This document shows positions 24,287 to 33,720 of a stretch of 64,000 nt of DNA, piece by piece. The first letter of the stretch is position 1; every line of letters begins with the position of its first letter. This DNA is from Treponema sp. UBA3813 (GTDB lineage Bacteria; Spirochaetota; Spirochaetia; Treponematales; Treponemataceae), in assembly GCA_002368605.1 (NCBI GenBank), contig DFEB01000069.1:1-64000 (forward strand). The letters are read 5' to 3'. The translations under genes and the position numbers were made by a program. The notes beneath the pieces are model-generated. The model was given only the letters and a program-made list of their open reading frames with translations, did not search any database and was not told where the DNA came from.

Positions 24287-25462
24287 GTGGATACAAAAGT
24301 TATTGACCAGTACATTGATGATTTGATGACCAAATCAACTGCCGAAATTCCTGTGTGGAATATCGAAAAGGCGCGTGCCGGGTCAAAATCAGGTTGGGAT
24401 TACATTGACGGCTGTATGATTATGGCTCTTCTTGAGCTTTATGATACAAGCAAAAACGAGAAATTCCTTAAATTCGCTGATTACTACGAGGATTACCGCA
24501 TTCACGAAGACGGAACAATTGACGGCTACTCAAAAGAAGCATGGAATATCGATGAAATCAACGGCGGAAAGAATCTCTTTCCCCTCTATGCTCTCACTAA
24601 AAAAGAAAAATACAAGAAAGCCCTTGAAAAGCTTTATGAGCAGGTAAAAGACCAGCCACGCACAAAAGAAGGAAATTTCTGGCACAAGGCGATTTATCCG
24701 AATCAGGTTTGGCTGGATGGTCTTTATATGGGCTTGCCTTTCTACATGGAATACACGGCAACTTTTGAAGACGGCAAAAACAAGGATGATATTTACAATC
24801 AGTTCTTTAATGTTGAGAAGCTTATGAAAAATCCGGCAGACGGCTTGTATTTCCATTGTTTCGACAGCTCAAAAACATCCTTCTGGTGTGATAAAAACAC
24901 AGGTCTCTGTCAGAATTACTGGCTGCGCGCCTTGGGCTGGTTTTCAATGGCCATGCTGGACAGCTTGAATCATGCTCCAGACCGTGGCAGCGATAACTGG
25001 AATCATTTGAAGACAATGTTCATCAACTTGCAGGACGCAATGCTCCGCGTGCAGGACGAAAGCGGCATGTGGTATCAGCTTCCGGCTCTTCCTGAGGTTG
25101 AGGGCAATTATCTTGAGACTTCTGGCTCTTCTATCTTCGCTTACTCACTTTTGAAAGGTTTGCGCACTGGTATCTTGACCGGCACTCCAAATGAGGCCAA
25201 GTACAAGGCGGCCGGAATCAAGGCTTTTGAAGGAATCTGCGAGAAATATCTCAAAACGGACAATGGCGTGCTTTCTTTGGGCGGAATCTGTCTCGTGGCA
25301 GGCTTGGGCCCCGAAAAGAACAAGCGCCGAGATGGAACCGTTGCTTATTACTTAAGCGAGCCAATCGTCCAGGACGATGCGAAAGGAGTCGGTCCCTTTA
25401 TCCTCGCGTATAATGAATATAAATTAATTCATCATTACAAAAGCGGCTTGCACTGTCATTGA
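24287..25462 (+). CDS. GH105 unsaturated glucuronyl / rhamnogalacturonyl hydrolase
   Basis: Removes the unsaturated uronic acid left by polysaccharide lyases, in pectin or glycosaminoglycan breakdown. The (alpha/alpha)6-barrel sequence shows WDYIDGCMIMALLELY, QVWLDGLYMGLPF and YWLRALGWFSMAML. There is no signal peptide, so it acts in the cytoplasm on imported oligosaccharides. The start is GTG 24287, chosen over the in-frame GTG 24254 because AGGAGA sits six bases upstream of it. At 391 residues the length is normal. Its 3' end overlaps the convergent pgeF gene by 39 bases. Confidence 0.9.
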   Translation: MDTKVIDQYIDDLMTKSTAEIPVWNIEKARAGSKSGWDYIDGCMIMALLELYDTSKNEKFLKFADYYEDYRIHEDGTIDGYSKEAWNIDEINGGKNLFPLYALTKKEKYKKALEKLYEQVKDQPRTKEGNFWHKAIYPNQVWLDGLYMGLPFYMEYTATFEDGKNKDDIYNQFFNVEKLMKNPADGLYFHCFDSSKTSFWCDKNTGLCQNYWLRALGWFSMAMLDSLNHAPDRGSDNWNHLKTMFINLQDAMLRVQDESGMWYQLPALPEVEGNYLETSGSSIFAYSLLKGLRTGILTGTPNEAKYKAAGIKAFEGICEKYLKTDNGVLSLGGICLVAGLGPEKNKRRDGTVAYYLSEPIVQDDAKGVGPFILAYNEYKLIHHYKSGLHCH

Positions 25463-26362
25463 GCGGCTTCTGGTGTTGGCGTCGATTTGGGGCGGAAGAA
25501 AGGCGGCTTGCCTGCGGAATGAGCCGAAAATGTTCTTGCCGTCCGCAAATTTCGTACAGCAGGTGCAGTCTTCCGCCACCACTATGTTTTCTTCTTTTAT
25601 GCCCGCTTGTTTTAAAACGAAAAGATTTGCCTCTGTGAGAGAGAGTCGGTAAGGAAATCTTTTGATTAAGTCGGCTTCTTCTTCGCTGGCGGGATTTTCG
25701 GCCTTTTCTATGCATTTTTTTCCGAAGTTTTGGGTGAAATAATCAGAGCGTTCCTTGTCCACGAAATAGCAGCAGTTTCCTATGTGCGGGCCGATTGCCG
25801 CCAGAATATCTTCAGGCTTTGAGCCGAATTCTTCCTGCATTTTTTTTACGCCATTTCCCGCGATTCCCGTGCCTTTCCAGCCTGAGTGAAAGGCTCCGAT
25901 TGCTTTGTTTTTGCGGTCGTAGAGGAAAAGGGGAAGACAGTCGGCAACGGTGACGGCAGGAACTAAAAGGGGATTTTTTGTGATGAGTCCGTCGCCCCTT
26001 AAATCTTTTGTGTCGCCTTCAAACTTTGTTACATAAACATCTTTTGAGTGAATGAGCTCAATGGGGGCAAGGCGCAGCTTACAGTCGCAGATTCCCTCGG
26101 CGCTTGAGCACTTTCCTGAGCAGACTGGCTTTTTTATTTCTGAGAGGATTTTTTTGAGGGTGGCCGTTCGATTTTCGTTGCTCTCATTCCAGCGGAAGCG
26201 CATGGAGCCGGCTTTTAAAAGCGTCATTCCCCAGCGGGCATATTTTTCGGATTCGGTGGAGCAAAGGGGAGCGCCGTTTTTGTAAAAGGGAAGAGTGATG
26301 TAGCTTGCGCTTTGAGAAAAGGCTGTCTCAAGTTCATTTTTGACAGAAATCGTGTTTATCAT
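25424..26362 (-). CDS. pgeF: YfiH/PgeF multicopper-oxidase-like peptidoglycan editing factor
   Basis: Purine nucleoside phosphorylase / peptidoglycan-editing family (formerly polyphenol oxidase, 312 residues). Zinc ligands are in TVADCLPLFLYD and GAFHSGWKGTG, with GPHIGNCCYFV also conserved. An inserted cysteine cluster (CSGKCSSAEGICDC) is seen near residues 80-95. The start codon overlaps the upstream DUF5312-like gene by four bases, so the two are co-translated. The gene converges on and overlaps GH105. Confidence 0.85.
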   Translation of the reverse strand: MINTISVKNELETAFSQSASYITLPFYKNGAPLCSTESEKYARWGMTLLKAGSMRFRWNESNENRTATLKKILSEIKKPVCSGKCSSAEGICDCKLRLAPIELIHSKDVYVTKFEGDTKDLRGDGLITKNPLLVPAVTVADCLPLFLYDRKNKAIGAFHSGWKGTGIAGNGVKKMQEEFGSKPEDILAAIGPHIGNCCYFVDKERSDYFTQNFGKKCIEKAENPASEEEADLIKRFPYRLSLTEANLFVLKQAGIKEENIVVAEDCTCCTKFADGKNIFGSFRRQAAFLPPQIDANTRSRSMTVQAAFVMMN

Positions 26363-28065
26363 TTTGCGCGCTGTTTATCCAAATTTTCCAGTTCAATTAC
26401 AATGTTGAGGGCATTTTCTATCAGATTTTTTGAAAGCTCGATTTTTTTGACAAAAGGCTCGTTGTTTTTATCCTTCATGGAATTAAGATTTTTTACCGTG
26501 TCGAATCGCGTGTCTTTTGAAAGCCCCAGAACTCCGTAGAGAATTTTCAGGATAGAGCGGGCCGAGTCCCCGAAACGGTGAATAAGCGTAGAAACATCGG
26601 ACTCAAGGGAGCGCATCATCTGATCGACTTTGCTTTGTGCCTGAAGGGTGCGAGATTTGTCTTCATGGATCTTGTTGAACATCGCCCCTGTCTCTCCGTG
26701 AATTGAAAGCCGACGGGTAAGTTCCTGAAAAGAGATTGAAAGCTGAATCATGTTATTGAAGGACTCTGAGAGGGTATCATGATTTTCTTTTTTGTTGAAA
26801 GAGCCTTGTACGAGCAGGGTTTTCAAGTCTAGCTCGCAGATTGAGAATTTTTCTCGCATAAACCAGTTGAGGAATCCAAGTGTTGCTTCATAAGTAAATC
26901 GGACTCCGCCATCCCACAAGTCTTCCCATGGAGTTTCAGGAAATTTTGGGAAAAAATCGATGGCAAAGTGCAACTTGAGCCTAGATAAAAGAGCTTCTCG
27001 CTTGCAGTCTGCTTCCCATGCCGTCCATTTTTGGTCGAAAATTCGTTTCCATGCATTTTTATACTTAACGAACCAATCTTCTCCAGCTGAATACAAAGCT
27101 GTTTTCCATTGATAATCTCTGTGAACGACGCAACCAATAGAGCGGATTGGGACGCTTGACATGAACATTTGCAGGAGACCGAGGCTTGAGTGTGCCTTTC
27201 CTAAAAAATCACCAGCATCACGACCATTTTCTTCTTCAGAAATATGCTTTGTATTTCTTACGGCGAAAAGATAAAGGGATTCTAGGAATTCATCTGGAAT
27301 CGAGAGTGAACTACAAAGAATTCTGGCAAATGAATCTACTTCGCTTTCAACTTGATTGAACTGACAAGTAAATCCATTTTCGTTTGAAGAAGTAAACTGT
27401 GCGAGAAAACGAGCGAATGGAAGATGGACAAATTGTCTGAGCCATTCAGATGCTTTTGCTGCTTCATACATTCGTGACTTATCATCAGATGGGATGGAGT
27501 CGAATATTTCTTCAAGTTTGCGTAAAAGTGAACTTCTTAAATCTGGGCGAATATCGGGTGAAATCGGGATAGAATAGGGGTCAACATTTGTTTCGATATC
27601 TGCTGTGACTTCAGGCAAAATGATGGTGCTGAGAAAAACATAAAACATTCCTTCATTTTCTTCGGCTATTGAAGTCAGGTAAGGCTTGAAAAAAGCCGCA
27701 CAGGATTTTAGTTCTGTGAGACGGTCGTAGAAAGGCGAGAGAAAAAGTTCATTTTTTGAATTTATTATACCGGGAAAGTTTTTCTCGATGTTGCGGCATA
27801 TTTCAGAAAGTTTGTATTCGTTATAAATCGCATTTTGGGTTGTATTTGAGAGAATTGACTTTATCCAAATAAAAAAGCGGAGAAAGACGGATTCGTTTTT
27901 TATTTTGATTTCAAAAGGCTCGTTTGTATCGTCGAGTTTTTCTTCGGCGGGATGAAGGGGGGCTGCATCATTTGTGACGGAATCGTGCATTTTATCGAGA
28001 ATTTGCTGCCTTTCCTCGTCAGAAATTCCTGTCGCCATGCGCTCAAAAGAATCTTGTTTTTCCAT
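26359..28065 (-). CDS. DUF5312-like Treponema protein
   Basis: A 568-residue protein without signal peptide or clear membrane segments, apart from one hydrophobic patch near residues 60-72. It resembles the DUF5312 family, known to me only from treponemes; the function is unknown. Predicted to be mostly helical. The ATG at 28065 has no ribosome-binding site; TAAAAT (28078-28073) ends seven bases before it, suggesting a leaderless mRNA. It is the first gene of an operon with pgeF. Confidence 0.65.
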   Translation of the reverse strand: MEKQDSFERMATGISDEERQQILDKMHDSVTNDAAPLHPAEEKLDDTNEPFEIKIKNESVFLRFFIWIKSILSNTTQNAIYNEYKLSEICRNIEKNFPGIINSKNELFLSPFYDRLTELKSCAAFFKPYLTSIAEENEGMFYVFLSTIILPEVTADIETNVDPYSIPISPDIRPDLRSSLLRKLEEIFDSIPSDDKSRMYEAAKASEWLRQFVHLPFARFLAQFTSSNENGFTCQFNQVESEVDSFARILCSSLSIPDEFLESLYLFAVRNTKHISEEENGRDAGDFLGKAHSSLGLLQMFMSSVPIRSIGCVVHRDYQWKTALYSAGEDWFVKYKNAWKRIFDQKWTAWEADCKREALLSRLKLHFAIDFFPKFPETPWEDLWDGGVRFTYEATLGFLNWFMREKFSICELDLKTLLVQGSFNKKENHDTLSESFNNMIQLSISFQELTRRLSIHGETGAMFNKIHEDKSRTLQAQSKVDQMMRSLESDVSTLIHRFGDSARSILKILYGVLGLSKDTRFDTVKNLNSMKDKNNEPFVKKIELSKNLIENALNIVIELENLDKQRAK

Positions 28066-28102
28066 GAAGAATATTTTATAGAAAAACTCTGCTTATAACA
28101 AG

Positions 28103-28124
28103 AAAAAACCGCCCGAAGGCGGCT
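28103..28124 (-). terminator. intrinsic terminator of leuB
   Basis: On the minus strand, GCCGCC-TTCG-GGCGG followed by TTTTTT starts 10 bases after the leuB stop codon. Confidence 0.85.
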
Positions 28125-28133
28125 CTATTGAAA

Positions 28134-29228
28134 TTATTTGTTGAGTTCTGCTACGACAAGCTCGCCCATCTTTTTTGTTCCGACGAGTTTGCCCTGAGCC
28201 TTGACTTCAGCCATGTGGCTTCCTGCGATGTCGCCTGTTCGCCAGCCTGCGTCGAGAACTGCGTTTACGGCGTCTTCGATTGCCTTTGCTTCTGTCTCAA
28301 GCTTGAATGAGTAGCGGAGAAGCATTGCGGCAGAAAGGATTGTTGCCAAGGGGTTAGCGATGTCTTTTCCTGCGATGTCCGGGGCTGAACCGTGGATTGG
28401 CTCGTAAAGACCTGGGCCTGTTCCATCGCCCAAAGAAGCTGAGGCCAGCATACCGATTGAGCCTGTTACCTGACTTGCCTCGTCAGTGAGGATGTCGCCG
28501 AACATGTTGCTTGTGGCGATGACATCGAACTGGCGTGGCGCACGAACCATCTGCATTGCGGCATTGTCGATGTAGAGAAAGTCAAGGGTGATGTCCTTGT
28601 ATTCCTCGTGGACTTTCTCTGCCACAGCCCGCCAGAGTCGGCTTGAGTTGAGGATGTTTGCCTTGTCAACTACAGTGAGATGCTTTTTGCGGTTCTTCGC
28701 GAATTCAAAGCCCATGCGGACGATTCGCTCGATTTCTGCCCATGTGTATTTTTCTGTGTCCCAGGCTGTTTTTCCGTCTGCGCTAGTTCCGCGCTCACCG
28801 AAGTAGATGCCGCCTGTAAGCTCGCGGACAACGAGAATATCAAGACCCTCGCCGACGATTTCGTCTTTGAGAGGGCAGGCGTCTTTAAGCTGCTTCCACA
28901 TAACAGCCGGGCGGAGGTTAGCGAAAACCTTCATGCCGCCGCGAAGACCAAGAAGTGCCTTTTCCGGGCGGATTTCCGGAGCAACATTGTCCCATTTTGG
29001 ACCGCCGACGGCTCCGAGAAGAGTTGCGTCGCTGTTGAGACAGATGTCAAGCTGATCCTGCGGGAGTGGTTTTCCCCATTTGTCGATGGCAGCTCCACCA
29101 GCGATTACATTTTTGTATGTCCATTTGTGGCCGTATTTTTTTGCGACAGCGTCAAGAACATTGACAGCCTCTGCAACAACATCAGGACCGATTCCGTCAC
29201 CGGGAATCAAAGCGATTGTTTTTTCCAT
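28134..29228 (-). CDS. leuB: 3-isopropylmalate dehydrogenase
   Basis: NAD-dependent decarboxylating dehydrogenase of leucine synthesis, and also usable on 3-methylmalate after the citramalate step to isoleucine. 364 residues. [32 protein letters not shown] and [13 protein letters not shown] are diagnostic. AGAGGA precedes the ATG. It is single here; leuCD and the rest of the pathway are not in the window. Confidence 0.96.
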   Translation of the reverse strand: MEKTIALIPGDGIGPDVVAEAVNVLDAVAKKYGHKWTYKNVIAGGAAIDKWGKPLPQDQLDICLNSDATLLGAVGGPKWDNVAPEIRPEKALLGLRGGMKVFANLRPAVMWKQLKDACPLKDEIVGEGLDILVVRELTGGIYFGERGTSADGKTAWDTEKYTWAEIERIVRMGFEFAKNRKKHLTVVDKANILNSSRLWRAVAEKVHEEYKDITLDFLYIDNAAMQMVRAPRQFDVIATSNMFGDILTDEASQVTGSIGMLASASLGDGTGPGLYEPIHGSAPDIAGKDIANPLATILSAAMLLRYSFKLETEAKAIEDAVNAVLDAGWRTGDIAGSHMAEVKAQGKLVGTKKMGELVVAELNK

Positions 29229-29314
29229 TTTTGTTCCTCTTGATTTATTGTCAGCCGAAATGACTCGGCATCTTAATTACGGATTTTATTATAGTGATGC
29301 AGGGTAATTGCGTA

Positions 29315-29404
29315 AAGTGTAGGGAGTCGGTCGCGCATCGCGAACAAACTCACGAGGTGAGTTTGTAGACGAGTCTCGCTGAAGGCTATGCCTGAAGCGC
29401 GTAC
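29315..29404. repeat. GC-rich palindromic element, not the main family
   Basis: Contains a perfect 10-bp hairpin ACAAACTCAC-GAG-GTGAGTTTGT (29344-29366), with CGCGCATCGCG before it and GAAGGCTATGCCTGAAGC after it. It does not share the GTTCCG/CGGAAC core. It lies upstream of leuB on its 5' side. Confidence 0.5.
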
Positions 29405-29435
29405 ATATTTTTAATATGGTAGTGAATTTTTTGCA

Positions 29436-29465
29436 TTGTCAAAAAGTCTTATTCCTTATTATATT
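29436..29465 (+). promoter_or_regulatory. promoter of the flavin-reductase operon
   Basis: TTGTCA (29436-29441), an 18-base spacer and TATATT (29460-29465), followed by AGGAG before the ATG at 29484. A conventional leadered promoter. Confidence 0.6.
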
Positions 29466-29483
29466 TATTACATAGGAGTTTTT

Positions 29484-30038
29484 ATGGAAATTGATTCAAA
29501 GAATGCAGTGATTGTGCCTGAGGGAGTTTTTATTATCGGAACTTATGATGAGAACGGCGTTCCCAATGCCATGAATGCGGCCTGGGGAATTCAGTCTGAT
29601 TATGAGGAAATCGCTCTTTTCCTTGCCCAGCACAAAACCACCGAAAATCTTAAAAAGACGGGAGCCTTTACGGTTGCTTTTGCTACAAAAAATACGGTTC
29701 AGATTTCTGACTATTTCGGCGTTGAGAGCGGTTCAAACGTGAATAAAATCGAAAAGGCCGGGGTTCATGTGCACAAGAGCGCGAATGTAAATGCACCGAT
29801 TATCGAGGAATATCCTTTGGTTCTTGAGTGTGAGGTTACTGAATGGGACGAAAAGCGGGAAATGCTTAGGGGAAAAATAGTCGCCCAGCAGGCGGATGAG
29901 TCAATCCTTACTGACGGTAAGGTCGATTTGGGAAAACTCCAGCCGATTATGTACGACGCTTCTTTCCATGTTTACCGAGTAATCGGTGAAGTCGTGGGAA
30001 ATGCTTTTAAAGACGGGCTTGCGATTAAAAACAAATAA
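29484..30038 (+). CDS. flavin reductase-like domain protein
   Basis: FMN-binding split-barrel protein of about 184 residues (VIVPEGVFIIGTYDENGVPNAM). It binds FMN and probably reduces flavin or acts as a flavoprotein reductase; the partner is unknown. The start is ATG 29484, with AGGAG eight bases upstream; the upstream in-frame start at 29436 falls in the promoter. It is followed 21 bases later by the pyruvyl-transferase-like gene. Confidence 0.85.
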   Translation: MEIDSKNAVIVPEGVFIIGTYDENGVPNAMNAAWGIQSDYEEIALFLAQHKTTENLKKTGAFTVAFATKNTVQISDYFGVESGSNVNKIEKAGVHVHKSANVNAPIIEEYPLVLECEVTEWDEKREMLRGKIVAQQADESILTDGKVDLGKLQPIMYDASFHVYRVIGEVVGNAFKDGLAIKNK

Positions 30039-30059
30039 AATTCTAAGGAAAAACTTTGG

Positions 30060-31118
30060 ATGCAGAAAGTCGTGGTTTTCAATCTTGTTAACAGCAGTAA
30101 TTGTGGAGACAAGATTATTGCACAAAGTCTTAAGAGTCATTTTGAGACGAAATTTTCGGTACTAAGCCGAGATATTCTTGGAAATCAGTCTGACTCTGGA
30201 TTTTACTCTGTTCGGCGGCGGTTTTCTGCGTTCATCGTTCCGATTCTTCCTCGCTTTTTCAGGCACTTTCTGGTTCGCTTCTGTGCTTTTTTCAAATTCA
30301 GGATTATAAAGTCTGCGTTCTATACTTCTTCCGTTCGTGCTTCTGATTTTGTCGTCATCGGGGGCGGTCAGCTTTTTCGTGACAATGATTCTTATATGCC
30401 TTGTGCCTTAGATTCTCTCTTTCGTGCGATTCAAAAATATGAAAAACCTTTCTTCGTTCTTGGATGTGGTGTGTCTGGATTTTTGAGTCCTTACGCAAAA
30501 AAAGTCTTCAAGCGGATTTTTGAAAGTCATTTGAACAAAAAGAGCATTTTTCGCGATGAGAATTCGATTCAGATTCTTCAAAAAAACGGAATCACGGGGA
30601 ATTTTTCTTTTGCTCCCGACCTTGCCTTTGCGCTTGGTTTTAAGAATCATGCGGAAAGCGGTGATTTTTTTGGTATTTGCGTGACATCACCGCGTACGAT
30701 TTTATACTATGGAAGAGAAAGTTGGAAAAAATCAGCGAAAATCATCTCAAAAAGAATTCTTGAAGCAGTAGAAGAGAAAATTGCGGGTGAGCAGAAAATC
30801 CTCATTTTCTGCAATGGAAATCCTGAGGATTATTTCTTTGCGAAATTGCTTGTTAAAAAGATTCGGAAAAAATACCCTCATAAAGAATTCCTGTTTGCCC
30901 CCCGTCCGAGAAATCCGGCTGATTTGGAAAATCTTTTGTCGCATTGTCGGAATGTTTTCTCATACAGAATGCATGTTGCAATTCTCTGCGCGCTTCTTAA
31001 AATTCCCTGTGAACTTGAGCGGTGGGATTCAAAAACGGACGGATTGAGTTTTGACGAAAAGACGACGGAACGGAATATTCTTGCGGCGAAGTCAGTTTTT
31101 TCTTTTGGTGATTTTTGA
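30060..31118 (+). CDS. polysaccharide pyruvyl transferase family protein
   Basis: A 352-residue protein of the CsaB/WcaK-type pyruvyl transferase superfamily. It has the N-terminal NxxNxGD-type motif (NLVNSSNCGDKII), VVIGGGQLFRD, the mid-protein segment ICVTSPRT and the C-terminal SYRMHVAILCALL with its conserved Arg/His. Such enzymes add pyruvate ketals to surface glycans; the acceptor is unknown and no glycan cluster is nearby. Its TGA stop codon forms the TG of the pyrE extended -10 box. Confidence 0.82.
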   Translation: MQKVVVFNLVNSSNCGDKIIAQSLKSHFETKFSVLSRDILGNQSDSGFYSVRRRFSAFIVPILPRFFRHFLVRFCAFFKFRIIKSAFYTSSVRASDFVVIGGGQLFRDNDSYMPCALDSLFRAIQKYEKPFFVLGCGVSGFLSPYAKKVFKRIFESHLNKKSIFRDENSIQILQKNGITGNFSFAPDLAFALGFKNHAESGDFFGICVTSPRTILYYGRESWKKSAKIISKRILEAVEEKIAGEQKILIFCNGNPEDYFFAKLLVKKIRKKYPHKEFLFAPRPRNPADLENLLSHCRNVFSYRMHVAILCALLKIPCELERWDSKTDGLSFDEKTTERNILAAKSVFSFGDF

Positions 31119-31124
31119 TACAAT
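31116..31124 (+). promoter_or_regulatory. extended -10 promoter of pyrE
   Basis: TGATACAAT overlaps the upstream stop codon (TGA 31116-31118). A 30-base leader with AAGGAG follows before the ATG at 31162. Confidence 0.5.
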
Positions 31125-31161
31125 AAATTTGTTTTGGGATTTTTATTCAAGGAGAATTTTT

Positions 31162-31848
31162 ATGGAAGATTATAAGAAAGAATTCATCGACTTTATGGTT
31201 GAGTGCAATGTGCTTAAATTCGGAAGCTTCACATTGAAGAGCGGGCGACAGTCTCCCTTCTTTATGAACGCTGGAGCCTATGTAACGGGAAGCCAACTCA
31301 AGCGACTGGGAGAATTTTACGCAAAGGCCATTCACGACAATTTCGGCGATGATTTTGATGTTTTCTTTGGCCCGGCTTACAAGGGAATCCCTTTGGCCGT
31401 GGTGACGGCAGTGGCTTATTCTGAGCTTTACGGAAAGGAAGTAAAATATTGCTCTGACCGAAAGGAAGCCAAAGACCACGGAGCCGATAAGGGCGACCTT
31501 TTGGGCTACAAAATCAAGGACGGAGACCGGGTTGTAATCATCGAGGATGTAACCACCAGCGGAAAGTCCATCGAAGAGACCTATCCCAAAATCAAGGCCC
31601 AGGAAGAAAAAGAGGGCGGAATCAAAATCGTGGGCGAAATCGTTTCTCTTAACCGCATGGAAAAAGCCCCCGACTCAGAAAAAGCCGCGCTGGATGTAAT
31701 CAGCGAAAAATACGGCTTCCCTGCCAGAGCAATCGTAAGCATGAGTGAAGTGGTCGATGCCCTGTACACTAATGGCGATAAAAAGCTGATTACTGACGAA
31801 ATTAAGGCTGAGATTGACAAGTACTACGAGACTTACGGAGCTAGGTAA
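31162..31848 (+). CDS. pyrE: orotate phosphoribosyltransferase
   Basis: Makes OMP from orotate and PRPP in pyrimidine synthesis. 228 residues. FTLKSGRQSPFF, FGPAYKGIPLA, KDHG and the PRPP loop VVIIEDVTTSGKS are diagnostic. The start at 31162 is chosen for AAGGAG upstream; an in-frame start at 31051 lies inside the preceding gene. The bidirectional terminator at 31875 follows. Confidence 0.96.
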   Translation: MEDYKKEFIDFMVECNVLKFGSFTLKSGRQSPFFMNAGAYVTGSQLKRLGEFYAKAIHDNFGDDFDVFFGPAYKGIPLAVVTAVAYSELYGKEVKYCSDRKEAKDHGADKGDLLGYKIKDGDRVVIIEDVTTSGKSIEETYPKIKAQEEKEGGIKIVGEIVSLNRMEKAPDSEKAALDVISEKYGFPARAIVSMSEVVDALYTNGDKKLITDEIKAEIDKYYETYGAR

Positions 31849-31874
31849 GTTGAAAGCTGAAAACTGAAAGTTGA

Positions 31875-31913
31875 AAATTCCTCACGGAGCTCTGTGCGCT
31901 CTGTGAGGAATTT
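31875..31913. terminator. bidirectional terminator between pyrE and sulP
   Basis: A 16-bp stem (31875-31890 with 31898-31913, one G-U pair), loop TCTGTGC, with A/T-rich ends on both sides. Just upstream at 31848-31876 is a stutter of GAAAGCTGAAAACTGAAAG units. Confidence 0.8.
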
Positions 31914-31928
31914 ATAAATCTGCGGTTC

Positions 31929-33641
31929 CTACTTTAAAATCTCTCTTGCCCTTTCCAGGGCTCCTGAGATGTGGTCATGGATATTTTCGCGGCCAAGCTT
32001 GTCTGCCATGCCGGTTTTTTCGAGAAGTATGTAAGGCTGTGTGTGGATTCCTGAGATTACAATTGTGATGCCTTTTCGGTCACAGGCGGCTTTTGCCTGC
32101 TCTAAGGCGCGAATTCCGCCAGCGTCAAGGTAGATTGTGTTTCTCATGCGCAGAATAAGCACCTTGTAGTCAACGCCTGCTTTTTCAACGGCGACTTCGA
32201 ATTTTCGCACGGTACCGAAGAAGAGAGGACCTTCAATTTCGTAAACCATAGCTCCATGGGGAAGGTCGAGTCGTTCTTCCGGCATGTCTGCGGCGTGAAT
32301 TCCCGAAGTGAGGGCTTCCCGCTTGTTCTGAACTTCCGACAAATCTATCATCTTTTTAATGAAGAAGAAGGCCGCAAGCCCCAGACCAACTTCGATTGCC
32401 ACAGTCAAATCTACGAAGACTGTGATGAAGAAAGTGACTGCAAAGACGGCTGTGTCTGATTTTTGACCGCGGACAAGGGAGCGGATTGCAGGAAAGCCCG
32501 CCATGTTCCATGCCACATTGATTAAAACTGCCGCAAGAGCCGCCATTGGAATGTAAGCCGCGTATTTTCCGAAGAAGAGGAGAATCAAAAGCAGGGTGAG
32601 GGCGTGAACGATGCCCGCTATTGGTGTGCGCCCGCCGTTTTTGATGTTTGTTGCTGTGCGGGCGATTGCTCCAGTGGCCGGAATGCCTCCGAAGAGGGGA
32701 GAAGCGATGTTTGCGATTCCCTGACCGATAAGCTCTGTGTTTGAGTCATGCTTGCCGCCTGTCATACCGTCAGCGACCACAGCCGAAAGAAGGGATTCGA
32801 TTGCCGCAAGGACAGCGATTGAAACTGCCGTGGGGAAGAGCATTCGGATTGTGCTTAAAGAAAAGTCTGGCAGCTGGGGAGCGGGAAGGGTGTTTGGAAT
32901 TACGAAATGGCGGCTTCCGTCGGCGAAGGTGCCGATAGTGTCTGTTTTAAGACCGCAGAATTTGTCCAGAAGGATTGAAGCCACGGTAGCCAGAATCAGG
33001 ACGATGAAACTTCCCGGAATCTTTTTTATAAATTTTGACCAGATGAAGATAAAAGCGAGGCAAACCGAAGCCATGATGAATGAATAAACATTAATCGTTG
33101 AGGCTGATTTGATATAAACGATGATTTTTGGCAAAAAGTCGCCCGGCATTTTTGAATATTCCTCGCCTAAAATCCGCATTGGTTCAGAAAAGTCCGGAGC
33201 AAGGCCGAAAAAGTCTCCGATTTGGCCGGCTGCGATGGTGACTGCGATTCCTGCCGTAAATCCTGTGACGATTGTATATGGAATGAATTTGACCAAACCG
33301 CCCATCTTGAATGCGCCCAAAAGAATCAAAAGAATGCCCGCCATGACCGTGGCCGTTGCAAGGCCGGAAAGTCCGAACTGGGCGACGACGCCGTAAACGA
33401 TGACCGCAAAGGCTCCCGTGGGGCCGCCAATCTGAACGGCAGAGCCACCGAAGGCTGAGATACAGAAGCCCGCGATGATTGCGGTAAAGAGGCCTGCCGC
33501 CGGGTTCACTCCCGAAGCGATGGCGAATGCGATTGCCAGCGGAAGAGCGACAATGCCGACGATAATACCTGCGATGAGGTCGGAAATAAAGGTGCGAGAA
33601 TTGTATCCTTTAAGCGAATTGATGAGCTGTGGTTTGAACAT
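31929..33641 (-). CDS. SulP-family anion transporter with STAS domain
   Basis: Inner-membrane anion carrier (sulfate, bicarbonate or similar), 570 residues. There are about 10-12 membrane segments. The SulP signature region GLFTAIIAGFCISAFGGS and the TGAIARTATNIKNGGRTP loop are present. The STAS domain lies at about 445-560 (GPLFFGTVRKFEVAVEKAG, LDAGGIRALEQA). The transported ion cannot be told from sequence. The start region has a possible TAATTT box six bases before the ATG, facing the divergent opp operon promoter. Confidence 0.92.
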   Translation of the reverse strand: MFKPQLINSLKGYNSRTFISDLIAGIIVGIVALPLAIAFAIASGVNPAAGLFTAIIAGFCISAFGGSAVQIGGPTGAFAVIVYGVVAQFGLSGLATATVMAGILLILLGAFKMGGLVKFIPYTIVTGFTAGIAVTIAAGQIGDFFGLAPDFSEPMRILGEEYSKMPGDFLPKIIVYIKSASTINVYSFIMASVCLAFIFIWSKFIKKIPGSFIVLILATVASILLDKFCGLKTDTIGTFADGSRHFVIPNTLPAPQLPDFSLSTIRMLFPTAVSIAVLAAIESLLSAVVADGMTGGKHDSNTELIGQGIANIASPLFGGIPATGAIARTATNIKNGGRTPIAGIVHALTLLLILLFFGKYAAYIPMAALAAVLINVAWNMAGFPAIRSLVRGQKSDTAVFAVTFFITVFVDLTVAIEVGLGLAAFFFIKKMIDLSEVQNKREALTSGIHAADMPEERLDLPHGAMVYEIEGPLFFGTVRKFEVAVEKAGVDYKVLILRMRNTIYLDAGGIRALEQAKAACDRKGITIVISGIHTQPYILLEKTGMADKLGRENIHDHISGALERAREILK

Positions 33642-33705
33642 AATGTAAAATTATGCTCTTTTATGCTCTTTTATGCAATAAGCGGTGACTTCCCCCTTTA
33701 TTTTT

Positions 33706-33714
33706 TGCTATAAT
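33706..33714 (+). promoter_or_regulatory. extended -10 promoter of the opp operon
   Basis: TGCTATAAT ends six bases before ATG 33721 with no Shine-Dalgarno sequence, a predicted leaderless start for the lipoprotein gene. Confidence 0.65.
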
Positions 33715-33720
33715 TTCGCT

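Noticed and set aside
29315..29404. An eighth copy of the main palindromic family
   Set aside because: The GTTCCG/CGGAAC core and the ATAGCCCG block are absent. It is palindromic but a different element.
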